64,000 bases of DNA from contig CAWCSA010000013.1 in assembly GCA_963798015.1 (NCBI GenBank), positions 124,001 through 188,000 on the forward strand, given 5' to 3'. Shown here in pieces: positions 18,502-26,918 of this stretch. Under the pieces are notes generated by a model. That model saw only the letters and a program-made list of their open reading frames with translations. It did no database searches and was not told the DNA's origin. The first letter of the stretch is position 1, and every line of letters starts with the position of its first letter. Both the position numbers and the translations under genes were made by a program. The stretch is from Roseiarcus sp963798015 (lineage in GTDB: Bacteria; Pseudomonadota; Alphaproteobacteria; Rhizobiales; Beijerinckiaceae).

Positions 18502-20709
18502 ATGAACCTGATCAACTTTCGTTTCGAGACCGACGCGGATGGCATTGCGCTTGTGACCTGGGACATGCCGGGCCGGTCGATGAACGTGATCAACGCCGAG
18601 GTCGTCGGCGAGCTCGGCCAGATCGCCGACACGATCGCCAGCGACCCAACGATCAAGGGCGCCGTCTTCACCTCCGGCAAGGATGGCTTCGCAGCGGGAG
18701 CGGACCTCACGATGCTGGAGACCGCAGGCAAGGAATACGCGCGCCGCGCCAAGGCCGAGGGCAAGGACGCGGCGATGCGCGCGCTCGTCGACGGGACGAA
18801 GCAATTCTCGCTTCTCTGCCGTCGTTTCGAGACGTGCGGCAAACCTGTGGCCGCCGCGATCAACGGCGTGTGCATGGGCGGCGGTTTCGAGCTGGCGCTG
18901 GCATGCCACTATCGTGTCGTCGCCGATACGGACAAAGCGCGAATCGGACTGCCGGAGATCAAGGTCGGGCTCTTCCCAGGCGCAGGCGGCACGCAGCGCG
19001 TCGCGCGGCTGATGCCGACGCCGGACGCTCTGCAGATGCTGCTCAAAGGCGATCAGATCCGCCCGGCCGCGGCGAAGAAGATGGGCCTCGTCCACGAGGT
19101 CGGGCCCGCCGGTGAGATCGTCGCGCTCGCCAAGGCCTGGGTGAAGGCGAACCCGAACGCCAAGGCTCCGTGGGACGACCTGAAGTTCAAGCTTCCTTCG
19201 GGCAAGGTTTTTTCACCTCAAGGCATGATGATCTGGCCGCCGGCCAACGCCATTTATCGCCGCGAAACTTACGACAATTATCCGGCGGCCAAAGCGGTCC
19301 TAACCAGCGTGTTCGAAGGCCTGCAACTGCCGATGGACCTGGCGCTTGCGGTCGAGAGCAGGCATTTCGCCAACATTCTGTTGTCGAAGGAAGCCGCGGC
19401 GATGATCCGTTCGCTCTTCCTGTCCATGGGCGAACTCAACAAGGGCGTGCGACGCCCGGCCAGCGCGCCGGCGACGAACTTGCGCAAGGTCGGCGTGCTG
19501 GGCGCGGGTCTGATGGGCGCTGGAATCGCCTACGTTTCGGCGAATGCCGGACTCGATGTCGTGCTGGTCGACCGCGACCAGGAATCGGCCGACAAGGGCA
19601 AGGCGTATTCGGACAAGCTCATCAGCTCCCAAATCGCCAAGGGTCGCGCCAAGACCGTCGACAAAGAGGCGCTCCTCGCGCGCATCACCCCCACTGCGAA
19701 CTACGCTCAGCTCAAGGGCTGCGATCTCATCATCGAGGCGGTGTTCGAGGATCGCGCGATCAAAGAGGAGGCGACGAAAAAGGCGCAGGCCGTTGTCGGA
19801 CCCGACGTTGTCTTCGCCAGCAACACCTCGACGCTGCCGATCAGCTCGCTTGCCGCGACGTCGCTCAAGCCCGAGAATTTCGTCGGCGTGCATTTCTTCT
19901 CGCCGGTCGAAAAGATGATGCTGACCGAAATCATCATGGGCGAGAAGACCGACGCGAAGGCGCTGGCGACGGCGATGGATTTCGTCCGCGCGATCAAAAA
20001 GACGCCGATCGTGGTCAACGACTGCCGCGGTTTCTACGTCAATCGCTGTGTCGGCAATTACATGGTCGAGGCGCACGCAATGGTGATGGAAGGCGTGCCG
20101 CCGGCAATGATTGAGAATGCCGCCAAGATGGCCGGCATGCCGGTCGGCCCGCTCGCGCTCAACGACGAAGTCGGCATCGATCTAAGCTTGAGAATCCTCC
20201 AAGCCACCAAGGCCGACCTCGGCGCAAACGCCATCAATCCCGGCCAGGAGAAGCTCATCGAAGCGATGGCGGCCAAGGAGGGCCGCTTCGGCCGCAAGAA
20301 CGGCAAGGGGTTCTATGACTACCCGGCGAATGGGCCGAAGAGCCTGTGGCCGGGACTGGTGAAGATCGTCGGCAAGCGGCTCGACCCCGACACCATCAGT
20401 GTCAAGGACCTCAAGGATCGCTTCCTATTCACTGTGGCGCTCGAGGCCGCCCGTTGCATGGAAGAGGGCATCGTCACCGATCCGCGTGAGGCCGACGTCG
20501 GTTCGATCCTCGGCTTTGGCTATGCGCCTTATTCGGGCGGCGCCGTATCTTTCATCGACGGCATGGAGCTCAAGGCCTTCGTCGCTCGCACGAAAGAACT
20601 CGCGGCGAAATATGGTCCGCAATTTGAGCCGGGGGAGAAACTCATCCGCATGGCCGAACGCGGTGAGACCTTCTACGGCTCCTACAGCGCAAAGCGAAAG
20701 GCGGCGTAA
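18502..20709 (+). CDS. fadJ: Enoyl-CoA hydratase / 3-hydroxyacyl-CoA dehydrogenase fusion
   Basis: A 735-residue two-domain beta-oxidation enzyme. The ATG at 18502 is the likely start; an upstream GTG at 18472 overlaps the thiolase end. Residues about 1-200 form a crotonase domain (NGVCMGGGFELALACHYRVV, then GLPEIKVGLFPGAGGTQR with catalytic Glu). From about 325 an NAD-binding Rossmann motif (VLGAGLMGAGIAYVSANAGL) opens the dehydrogenase, with the HFFSPVEKMML segment and C-terminal 3HCDH repeats (KNGKGFYDYP). Together with the dehydrogenase and thiolase upstream it completes one turn of the beta-oxidation spiral. Nothing is missing. Confidence 0.94.
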   Translation: MNLINFRFETDADGIALVTWDMPGRSMNVINAEVVGELGQIADTIASDPTIKGAVFTSGKDGFAAGADLTMLETAGKEYARRAKAEGKDAAMRALVDGTKQFSLLCRRFETCGKPVAAAINGVCMGGGFELALACHYRVVADTDKARIGLPEIKVGLFPGAGGTQRVARLMPTPDALQMLLKGDQIRPAAAKKMGLVHEVGPAGEIVALAKAWVKANPNAKAPWDDLKFKLPSGKVFSPQGMMIWPPANAIYRRETYDNYPAAKAVLTSVFEGLQLPMDLALAVESRHFANILLSKEAAAMIRSLFLSMGELNKGVRRPASAPATNLRKVGVLGAGLMGAGIAYVSANAGLDVVLVDRDQESADKGKAYSDKLISSQIAKGRAKTVDKEALLARITPTANYAQLKGCDLIIEAVFEDRAIKEEATKKAQAVVGPDVVFASNTSTLPISSLAATSLKPENFVGVHFFSPVEKMMLTEIIMGEKTDAKALATAMDFVRAIKKTPIVVNDCRGFYVNRCVGNYMVEAHAMVMEGVPPAMIENAAKMAGMPVGPLALNDEVGIDLSLRILQATKADLGANAINPGQEKLIEAMAAKEGRFGRKNGKGFYDYPANGPKSLWPGLVKIVGKRLDPDTISVKDLKDRFLFTVALEAARCMEEGIVTDPREADVGSILGFGYAPYSGGAVSFIDGMELKAFVARTKELAAKYGPQFEPGEKLIRMAERGETFYGSYSAKRKAA

Positions 20710-20882
20710 GGTTTCTGGGCAGGCTTCAACGCGGGGCTTGAGGCCTTTACCTCGAGGCAGGGCCGCTAGCACTCAGCGGAGTTGCTGCTAACGGATTGAT
20801 ATGGCAAGATTTTTGCGGAACCAATATTGCCAGAGTGCGTTGGCGGTGACACCATCGTACTCTGCAAATCAGGAGGATCCGC

Positions 20883-21152
20883 ATGGCCACCGCAGACTTC
20901 CGCCGTCAGCTCGAGGGGTTTGGGCTGACCACCGCCAACATCCTTTACCGCATGCCCGATCACCCCGGGATCTTGCAAAACTTCATTTGGCAACACCACG
21001 ACCTGCACCCGCACTTCCCCGAGCTTAAGAAGTTTCTCGACTTCTGGACGCGCGAGCTCGACGGTCTGCTTCACTCGGTGACTGTGGCGCATTCGCGACT
21101 TATCAAGCCGGCGGAATTCAAAGCGGTCGGCGCGGAATTCCGGCTGAACTGA
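20883..21152 (+). CDS. usg: Usg family protein
   Basis: An 89-residue protein of the Usg family, named from its position near trp genes in some alphaproteobacteria. The sequence LEGFGLTTANILYRMPDHPG, then PHFPELKKFLDFWTRELDG and LHSVTVAHSRLIKPAEF is diagnostic. The ATG at 20883 is preceded by AGGAGG at 20871-20876, a strong ribosome site. Its function is not established. It lies alone, about 170 bp after the beta-oxidation operon. Confidence 0.9.
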   Translation: MATADFRRQLEGFGLTTANILYRMPDHPGILQNFIWQHHDLHPHFPELKKFLDFWTRELDGLLHSVTVAHSRLIKPAEFKAVGAEFRLN

Positions 21153-21469
21153 GCGCGGCGGCGAAGCGAAACGTGGCGGCCGTGGTCAAGGAAGTCACAC
21201 CGCTGAGGGCATTTCTGGCGCTGCGGCGAGCTGGCTGGATTCATGAGTTCAACTCGTGCTGCCCGAACGCAACCAATGTTGATGTGCGCTTCCCAAGATG
21301 CCGTTGCCTCCTACTTGTCCTTATCAAAGACGATGACAGCGAGATTCAAGACGCCGCTACGCGCATTTTTGGATTGAGCCTTATAAGGGCGACGATCGTG
21401 GGTTCTTCACACGTCCTCTTACAGGATATACTCGGACCGGCTGAGCGATTGACGTCGAGGACGTGAGGG
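21153..21469 (+). other. Gap upstream of broken FAD oxidoreductase; doubtful ORF
   Basis: This stretch of 317 bp holds one open frame (21173-21466, 97 codons) that ends just before the oxidoreductase. Its predicted product has no recognisable domain, is Cys/Arg-rich and has no ribosome site, so I do not call it a gene. The base composition around 21290-21430 is slightly less GC-rich than its neighbours, compatible with promoter DNA for the downstream gene. Confidence 0.4.
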
Positions 21470-22563
21470 ATGGAATCGGTCGAGTGCCTGGTCATCGGCG
21501 CGGGCGTGATCGGTCTCGCGGTCGCGCGCGCTGGGGCCGGGCGGGAAGTGATCGTCGTCGAAAGCGAGAGCGGGATTGGCACGGGAGTGAGTTCGCTCAA
21601 CAGCGAAGTCATTCATGCCAGCATCTATTGTCGGACTGGGCTCGACAAGACGCGGCTTTGCGTCGACGGCAAAGCGATGCTTTACGCGTTCTGCGAAGAG
21701 TTTGGCGTTCCGCACAAGCGATGCGGCAAGCTCCTGGTGGCGGTGAACGGGGAGGAGGTCGACAAGCTCGCCGAGCTTAAAGCCCAGGCCGACGCCAACG
21801 GAGTGAGCGACATCGTCTGGCTCACCAACAAGGAGGCGTGCGCGCTCGAGCCTGCGCTGGTCGTGGAGCGTGCATTGCTGTCGCCCTCCACCGGCATCAT
21901 CGACAGCCACGCCTTTATGCTGGCGCTGCGTGGGGACGCTGGGATTCATGGCGCCATGTTCGCATTCGAAACGCCCGTTCTGGCCGGATGCGCCGGTGAG
22001 CGAGCGCTCGTCATCGAAACCGGCGTGCCCCGCGTCCATGCACATCTCTGCCGGAATGGTCGTAAACGCCGCGGGTCTCGACCCGCGGGCGATCGCGCGC
22101 TCGATTGCCGGCATGCCCCGCGAAGCAATTCCGCCGTTGCGTCTGGCCAAAGGGACGTACTTTTCCTTGAGCAGACGCTCTCCTTTCTCGCTCCTCATTT
22201 ATCCAGTGCCGACCCCAGGGGGCCTCGGCGTGCGTCTTACGCTCGACCTCGCCGGACAGACCAAGTTTGGCCCCGACGTCGAATGGGTGGACGCGATCGA
22301 TTACAACGTCGATCCTCGGCGGGCTGCCTCGTTCTACGCGGCGATCCCGAACCTATTGGCCAGACTTGCCAGACGGCGCGCTGGAGTCAGATTACGCCGG
22401 CATCCGGCCAAAGATCGCGCGGCCCGACGGTTCGACCACGTATTTTTTGATCCAAACCGAAAAAGATCACGGCGTCGCCGGATTGATCAATCTGTTCGGG
22501 ATCGAGTCGCCGGGGCTGACGGCGAGCCCGGCGATTGCGGACTGGTTGGCATACCGCGCCTGA
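21470..22563 (+). pseudogene. lhgO: L-2-hydroxyglutarate dehydrogenase-like FAD oxidoreductase, two frameshifts
   Basis: Intact homologues oxidise L-2-hydroxyglutarate or similar hydroxy acids with FAD. The first piece (21470 to about 22025) carries the dinucleotide-binding motif VIGAGVIGLAVARA and SLNSEVIHASIYC. The second piece, one frame over (about 22030-22370), continues MVVNAAGLDPRAIARSIAGM and YPVPTPGGLGVRLTLDLAGQ. The third, shifted again (about 22373-22563), reads PDGALESDYAGIRPKIARPD to the stop. Together they span the usual length of about 365 residues, so two extra bases have broken one gene. Real decay or sequence errors both fit. The gene symbol reflects the closest family I recognise. 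Confidence 0.8.
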
Positions 22564-22647
22564 TATCCTCAGGAGACGGCGCGTAAGGCAGGAACCACCA
22601 GTCCGGCCAATTGGAACGTAAAGGCGCGATTTTGCGTCAGTGGCAGT

Positions 22648-23913
22648 TCAGGCACGAAGCGACTCAGCTGGAGGACTTGCGGGAGTGGAGTGCAAGCGCT
22701 CGATCATTCCTTCGGGCGCGTTCGTCACTTCATAGCAATCGCTGTCAGCGAGCTTGTAGCCCGCAACCAGAACCGATGTCGCCAACACGCGTTCAAGCGC
22801 ATGCGGCAGATCTCCGTCGGTCAGTCCGCTCTCGTCAGGGATGTCGGCTGCGATACGCAGGTTTTTGATGGGTTTCAGCGCCTCCGGGCGAACCCAGAAC
22901 ATAGTTCCGCCGAAGAAATCCAATCGGAACTCATCGGCAGGAACGCCCATACGTTCGGCGATCTTCAACGACAGGGGACGATTGGCCGCCCAAGAGAGAT
23001 CTTCGGGATAATTTTCGTTTGGCAATCGGAACGCTTTCGGGCCGATCATCCCAATCGAGGGGTCGCGCTCGAACATGCCGACAGCCGTGTTTGCTGCGCC
23101 TGGCCGTCCCAACAGATCAAATAGTATCCGTCGCCGCCACAGCTCACCCATATAGGTCTTGCGGCCGGCGTCGATCGATTTCTTGCCGTGAACCTTGCAA
23201 ATGTAGCGGTAGCCATCGAGCCGGCCCCCTTCAAGTAGGGACAGGAACGGGCCAATGTCGCGGCCCCGATTTTCCATGATCTCAATTTGGGCCCGAGGAT
23301 ACTCACGCCAAATCGCTTCGATCAGCCGCTCGCGACCAGCAACCGTCGTGACAATCAGATCGAAGGGAATAGTGAGACCTCGGAGCGCACCGGCGATGTC
23401 GGGCCAAGTATCCTCATAGTAGATATGGGCAACGACCGCCACCGGAACGCTCGCGGGACGAGCCGTCGCTTGAGGCGCTGGAGCAAGCTCAGCCGGCCAC
23501 CCATAGAGAAGCTCCGGGTATTTGGCGACAAGATCGCCATCGAGCTCGACACCAATATTCCTCATATCCCGGTTGTACCTGGTGAACCGTCTGCGTTCGC
23601 GTTTTGGCCCGGCAGAGAAAAGAGCAAACTCGTCGAATTTAAGGAATTTCCGTTTCCTGACGAACAACGCCAGCCGAAATCGCGCCCATAAGGACGGCAA
23701 GACGCCCATCGTCTCGACGCGAAAATCGCGGCTCTCGATCGAGAGCGCGGCGTTGCCCCTTGAGGCCACGATATAATCCAGGCCGGACGAATAAGGCAGA
23801 AGAACGCTTTGGTTGCGCGCGCCAATTCTAAGCAGGGAAAGGGCGTCTTCCTCCCTTCGGGCGACCGGCTTCAGTCGATAAGCGCGCGGCAACCGGAAAG
23901 AAAACTGGTTCAT
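22648..23913 (-). CDS. Rhamnan-synthesis protein F (RgpF) family glycan protein
   Basis: A 421-residue protein of the RgpF family found in polysaccharide loci. From about residue 155 the characteristic region appears: VAVVAHIYYEDTWPDIAGAL, IEIMENRGRDIGPFLSLLEG, YICKVHGKKS and the FFGGTMFWVRPEAL block. The N-terminal 150 residues are a less conserved, basic lead domain. No membrane segment is evident. It is isolated from the main glycan cluster (31.9-37.7 kb) by about 8 kb, yet probably serves surface-polysaccharide assembly. The precise sugar-transfer role of the family is not known to me. Confidence 0.85.
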   Translation of the reverse strand: MNQFSFRLPRAYRLKPVARREEDALSLLRIGARNQSVLLPYSSGLDYIVASRGNAALSIESRDFRVETMGVLPSLWARFRLALFVRKRKFLKFDEFALFSAGPKRERRRFTRYNRDMRNIGVELDGDLVAKYPELLYGWPAELAPAPQATARPASVPVAVVAHIYYEDTWPDIAGALRGLTIPFDLIVTTVAGRERLIEAIWREYPRAQIEIMENRGRDIGPFLSLLEGGRLDGYRYICKVHGKKSIDAGRKTYMGELWRRRILFDLLGRPGAANTAVGMFERDPSIGMIGPKAFRLPNENYPEDLSWAANRPLSLKIAERMGVPADEFRLDFFGGTMFWVRPEALKPIKNLRIAADIPDESGLTDGDLPHALERVLATSVLVAGYKLADSDCYEVTNAPEGMIERLHSTPASPPAESLRA

Positions 23914-24020
23914 CGATCTCTTGCCGAGAGCTTCCTAAGCGAGCGAAGCAATGTCGGCGCCTCTGTAGCGGGGACGCCGGCGCTACGCAATGAGACCCTA
24001 CGCGGCCTCGCCTCGGCCGA

Positions 24021-25535
24021 TTAGCACTGCTGGCTCCTGAGCTGGTTGACGCTGTCATTGCGGCTCATCAGAGGCGATCGGTTGTCATTATCCTGCGAGC
24101 CGCCCTGGGCGAGGAAAGCTGCCTGCTTGAGGTCGTTGGCGAAGGCGCGGGTCTCAGCCTCTTTTGCGGTTGGATCCGGCAGTCGAAGCAGATAGGCGGG
24201 ATGGATCGTCGGCAGCAACGTCCGCGCGCCCAGCGCGATTGGCCGTCCGCGCATGTCGGCCAGCCGCGCCGACGGTCCCGCGACAGCGCGAAGCGCGCTT
24301 GCGCCGAGCGTGACCACCAGCGGCAATTCCACCATGGCGAGTTCACGGTCCAGCCACCAGCGGCAGGCATCGATCTCGCGCGCGCCAGGGGTTTTGTGGA
24401 TGCGTCGCTTTCCGCGCGGGACGAACTTGAAATGCTTGACCGCATTCGTGAGATAGCACTCGGCCGCCGAGAAGCCCGCGTCGCGCAAAGCCGAGCGCAG
24501 CAGCGCGCCCGCCGGCCCAACGAAGGGACGACCCTGAAGATCTTCTTGATCCCCGGGCTGCTCGCCAACGAAGACCGCGCGCGCCTGCATCGGACCTTCG
24601 CCGAATACCGTTTGCGTCGCGCAATCGGCAAGGGAACAGAGACGACAAGCTCTCGCCTCGCGGGCCAATGTCTCATAGGCGTCAGCAGGTGCGCACGGCT
24701 TTCGGGCTTCGGCAAAGCGAGCGGCAATCTTGATTGCTGCCGGCTCGGCCTTCGACGGTTGCGCCGCGACCATCTGCGTCTCGCGAAGTTGAGCGCCTGA
24801 AGACATGGCCGGGATCTGACGCGTTTCCGGCAGATTGGCCCAATATTTCTTCGGCATCTCCTTGAGCATCGCCCGCTTCATCAGCCGCGCGGGGTTGAAG
24901 ATGGAACGATAGTAGACATCCCACGCGCCGGCGAAATCGTCGAGCGGCGGAGCGTCCTCACGCCGTGCGCCGGGACCGAAGCTCAACGCTCCATCCCAGA
25001 GGATCGACGTCCGCGGGGTCAGGATCGCAAATTGCATTGACGCGAAACGGTCGACGAAAAACGGCGCCGTGAGTTCTTCGATGAAATGCGAGGGCTCAAA
25101 CCAGGCGACGAACCGCGCCCCACCCGGCGTATCAATTTCGCGAAAGCGGACGAAGGCGGTCATCTTGTGCCGATCGCGCCGCACCGCGCGCTCCATGTCC
25201 TCAAGCCGTCGCACCAGCGGGTCGCTGGCGATCTCCAGCAAGCGCGGAATCTCCCGAAGTCGGAGGAGGGCTGCATAAAGCAGGTCATAGCGGGTTCGCT
25301 CGCTATGTCGGCAAACCAGATCGGCCAGATCGATAAAGCGGGGAGGCACGCGCAGCGGCGCGCCTGTCGTCGCAACCTCGGGCACCCGCTGCTCCGAGAA
25401 CAGGTCGTTCCCTTCGTCCGCGCTCCCGGTCACAAAACGGATCGCGTCGGTGCCCATACCGCTCGCCGCGGCCGCGCGCGCGGCCCGACGAAAACCTTCG
25501 AAATCAATCTCGCTTTCGAGACTAACAATCTTCAC
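24021..25535 (-). CDS. udgX: DUF4130 domain / UdgX-type uracil-DNA glycosylase fusion
   Basis: A 504-residue fusion. The N-terminal 265 or so residues are the radical-SAM-associated repair domain (TIGR03915/DUF4130 type; ESEIDFEGFRRAARAA, MTAFVRFRE, FEPSHFIEELTAPFFVDRFA). The C-terminal 205 or so are a family-4-like uracil-DNA glycosylase with a Cys cluster (ACRLCSLADC), GEQPGDQEDLQGRPFVGPAG and the UdgX-specific KRRIH loop. UdgX uses the loop histidine (H380 here) to bond covalently to the abasic sugar after uracil removal. The GTG at 25535 has GGGCGGAG upstream and is preferred over the GTG at 25553 that overlaps the stop of the preceding radical SAM gene. The two genes form a known repair pair. 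Confidence 0.94.
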   Translation of the reverse strand: MKIVSLESEIDFEGFRRAARAAAASGMGTDAIRFVTGSADEGNDLFSEQRVPEVATTGAPLRVPPRFIDLADLVCRHSERTRYDLLYAALLRLREIPRLLEIASDPLVRRLEDMERAVRRDRHKMTAFVRFREIDTPGGARFVAWFEPSHFIEELTAPFFVDRFASMQFAILTPRTSILWDGALSFGPGARREDAPPLDDFAGAWDVYYRSIFNPARLMKRAMLKEMPKKYWANLPETRQIPAMSSGAQLRETQMVAAQPSKAEPAAIKIAARFAEARKPCAPADAYETLAREARACRLCSLADCATQTVFGEGPMQARAVFVGEQPGDQEDLQGRPFVGPAGALLRSALRDAGFSAAECYLTNAVKHFKFVPRGKRRIHKTPGAREIDACRWWLDRELAMVELPLVVTLGASALRAVAGPSARLADMRGRPIALGARTLLPTIHPAYLLRLPDPTAKEAETRAFANDLKQAAFLAQGGSQDNDNRSPLMSRNDSVNQLRSQQC

Positions 25536-25549
25536 GGCGCTCCGCCCAC

Positions 25550-26800
25550 TCACGCAAAAAGGTCGAGTTGGCGTGGGCCGCTGTTCGTAAGCTTAGCCGC
25601 AAGCGAGCCCGAGTCGATGAGGCCAGTCGGCCGCCAATCCGGCGTGACGACAAACGGGCGCACTGCGTCTAGCGAGTGGACGAGACGGGCGAGATCATCG
25701 ATCCGCAGCGTGACATGCCGCCGCGCGGTCAGGATGCGCTTGACGACGCGGGCCCCTAAGCCCGGAACGCGTAAGAGCGTCTCGCGCGGAGCGCGGTTGA
25801 CATCGATCGGGAAGAGCGCCCGGTTGCGCAAAGCCCAGGCGAGCTTGGGATCGCGCTCAAGGTCGAGCATGCCATCGCTCGCGCCATCGACGATCTCCTC
25901 CGGTGCGAAGCCATAATAGCGCATCAGCCAGTCGGCTTGATAAAGACGATGCTCGCGCATCAGCGGTGGGCGGCGAAGCGGTAGGCTTTGCGAGGCGGAA
26001 GGGATAGGGCTGAAGGCGGAATAGTAGACGCGCCGCAGGCCGTATGACGCATAGAGTGAGGCCGAGCGCGCGATGATGTCCCGATCGTTCGCCTCGTCGG
26101 CGCCGATGATCATCTGCGTGCTTTGGCCGGCCGGAGCGAACCGCGGAGCGCGCGGCGCTTTCCGTTTCTCTTCTTTTGTTTCGTCGAGCCGCAGCCGAAG
26201 GCCGCCCATCGCCTTGCGGATGACGAGAGCATCCTTCTGCGGGGCCAGGCGGACGAGCGCCTCGTCGACCGGCAGTTCGACATTGACCGAAATTCGATCC
26301 GCCGCCCGACCGGCGCGCTCCATCAGGTCCGGCGACGCTCCGGCGATCGCCTTGAGATGAATGTAGCCCCTGAAGTCGTGGTCGCGCCGCAGCGCCTCGG
26401 CGACGCGGACCATTTCCTCCATCGTATGGTCTTCCGATTTCGCTATCCCCGACGAAAGAAACAATCCCTCGATCATGTTGCGGCGATAAAAGCCGAGCGT
26501 GAGCGCGACCACCTGCTCGACCTTGAAGCGCGCCCGCGGCGTATTGCTCGACAGGCGGTTGACGCAAAACGCGCAGTCGTAGACGCAGAAATTCGTGAGC
26601 AGCACCTTCAGGAGCGAAACGCACCGCCCGTCCGGCGTGTAGGCGTGACAGATCCCTGAGCCCGTCGTCGATCCAAGCCCTTTGCCGTCGCGCGAGTTTC
26701 GGCCGCCCGCGCCTGAGGATGCGCAGGACGCGTCGTATTTGGCGGCATCCGCAAGGATAGCCAGCTTCCGCTGAAGGCTTGCCTCGATCTGAATGTTCAT
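25550..26800 (-). CDS. Radical SAM DNA-repair/modification protein with HhH and C-terminal clamp-like motif
   Basis: A 416-residue protein of the TIGR03916-type radical SAM family always seen beside the DUF4130/UdgX gene. The ATG at 26800 gives MNIQIEASLQRKLAILADAA, the family start; the frame is open to 26986. The 4Fe-4S motif is C72-x3-C76-x2-C79 (FCVYDCAFC). Residues about 340-385 contain helix-hairpin-helix sequence (LRVPGLGARVVKRILTARRH) for non-specific DNA contact. The last residues are QLDLFA: residues 411-415 match the beta-sliding-clamp-binding consensus QL(S/D)LF. The substrate of the radical chemistry is not established. Its stop codon overlaps the first possible start of the UdgX gene. 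Confidence 0.93.
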   Translation of the reverse strand: MNIQIEASLQRKLAILADAAKYDASCASSGAGGRNSRDGKGLGSTTGSGICHAYTPDGRCVSLLKVLLTNFCVYDCAFCVNRLSSNTPRARFKVEQVVALTLGFYRRNMIEGLFLSSGIAKSEDHTMEEMVRVAEALRRDHDFRGYIHLKAIAGASPDLMERAGRAADRISVNVELPVDEALVRLAPQKDALVIRKAMGGLRLRLDETKEEKRKAPRAPRFAPAGQSTQMIIGADEANDRDIIARSASLYASYGLRRVYYSAFSPIPSASQSLPLRRPPLMREHRLYQADWLMRYYGFAPEEIVDGASDGMLDLERDPKLAWALRNRALFPIDVNRAPRETLLRVPGLGARVVKRILTARRHVTLRIDDLARLVHSLDAVRPFVVTPDWRPTGLIDSGSLAAKLTNSGPRQLDLFA

Positions 26801-26918
26801 GATTTGTTCATAACACAGCCGCGTTGGTTCGCCAAGATGGCTCCTCCGGTTGGAGCCAAAAAAAGGTAGGGCGCTTGTATCCGCGTCGCGATAGAGACGG
26901 GCGAACGAGGAGTCTTGA

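Noticed and set aside
21173..21466. 97-codon ORF before the broken FAD oxidoreductase
   Set aside because: It has no ribosome site, odd composition and no familiar motif; it is probably chance.
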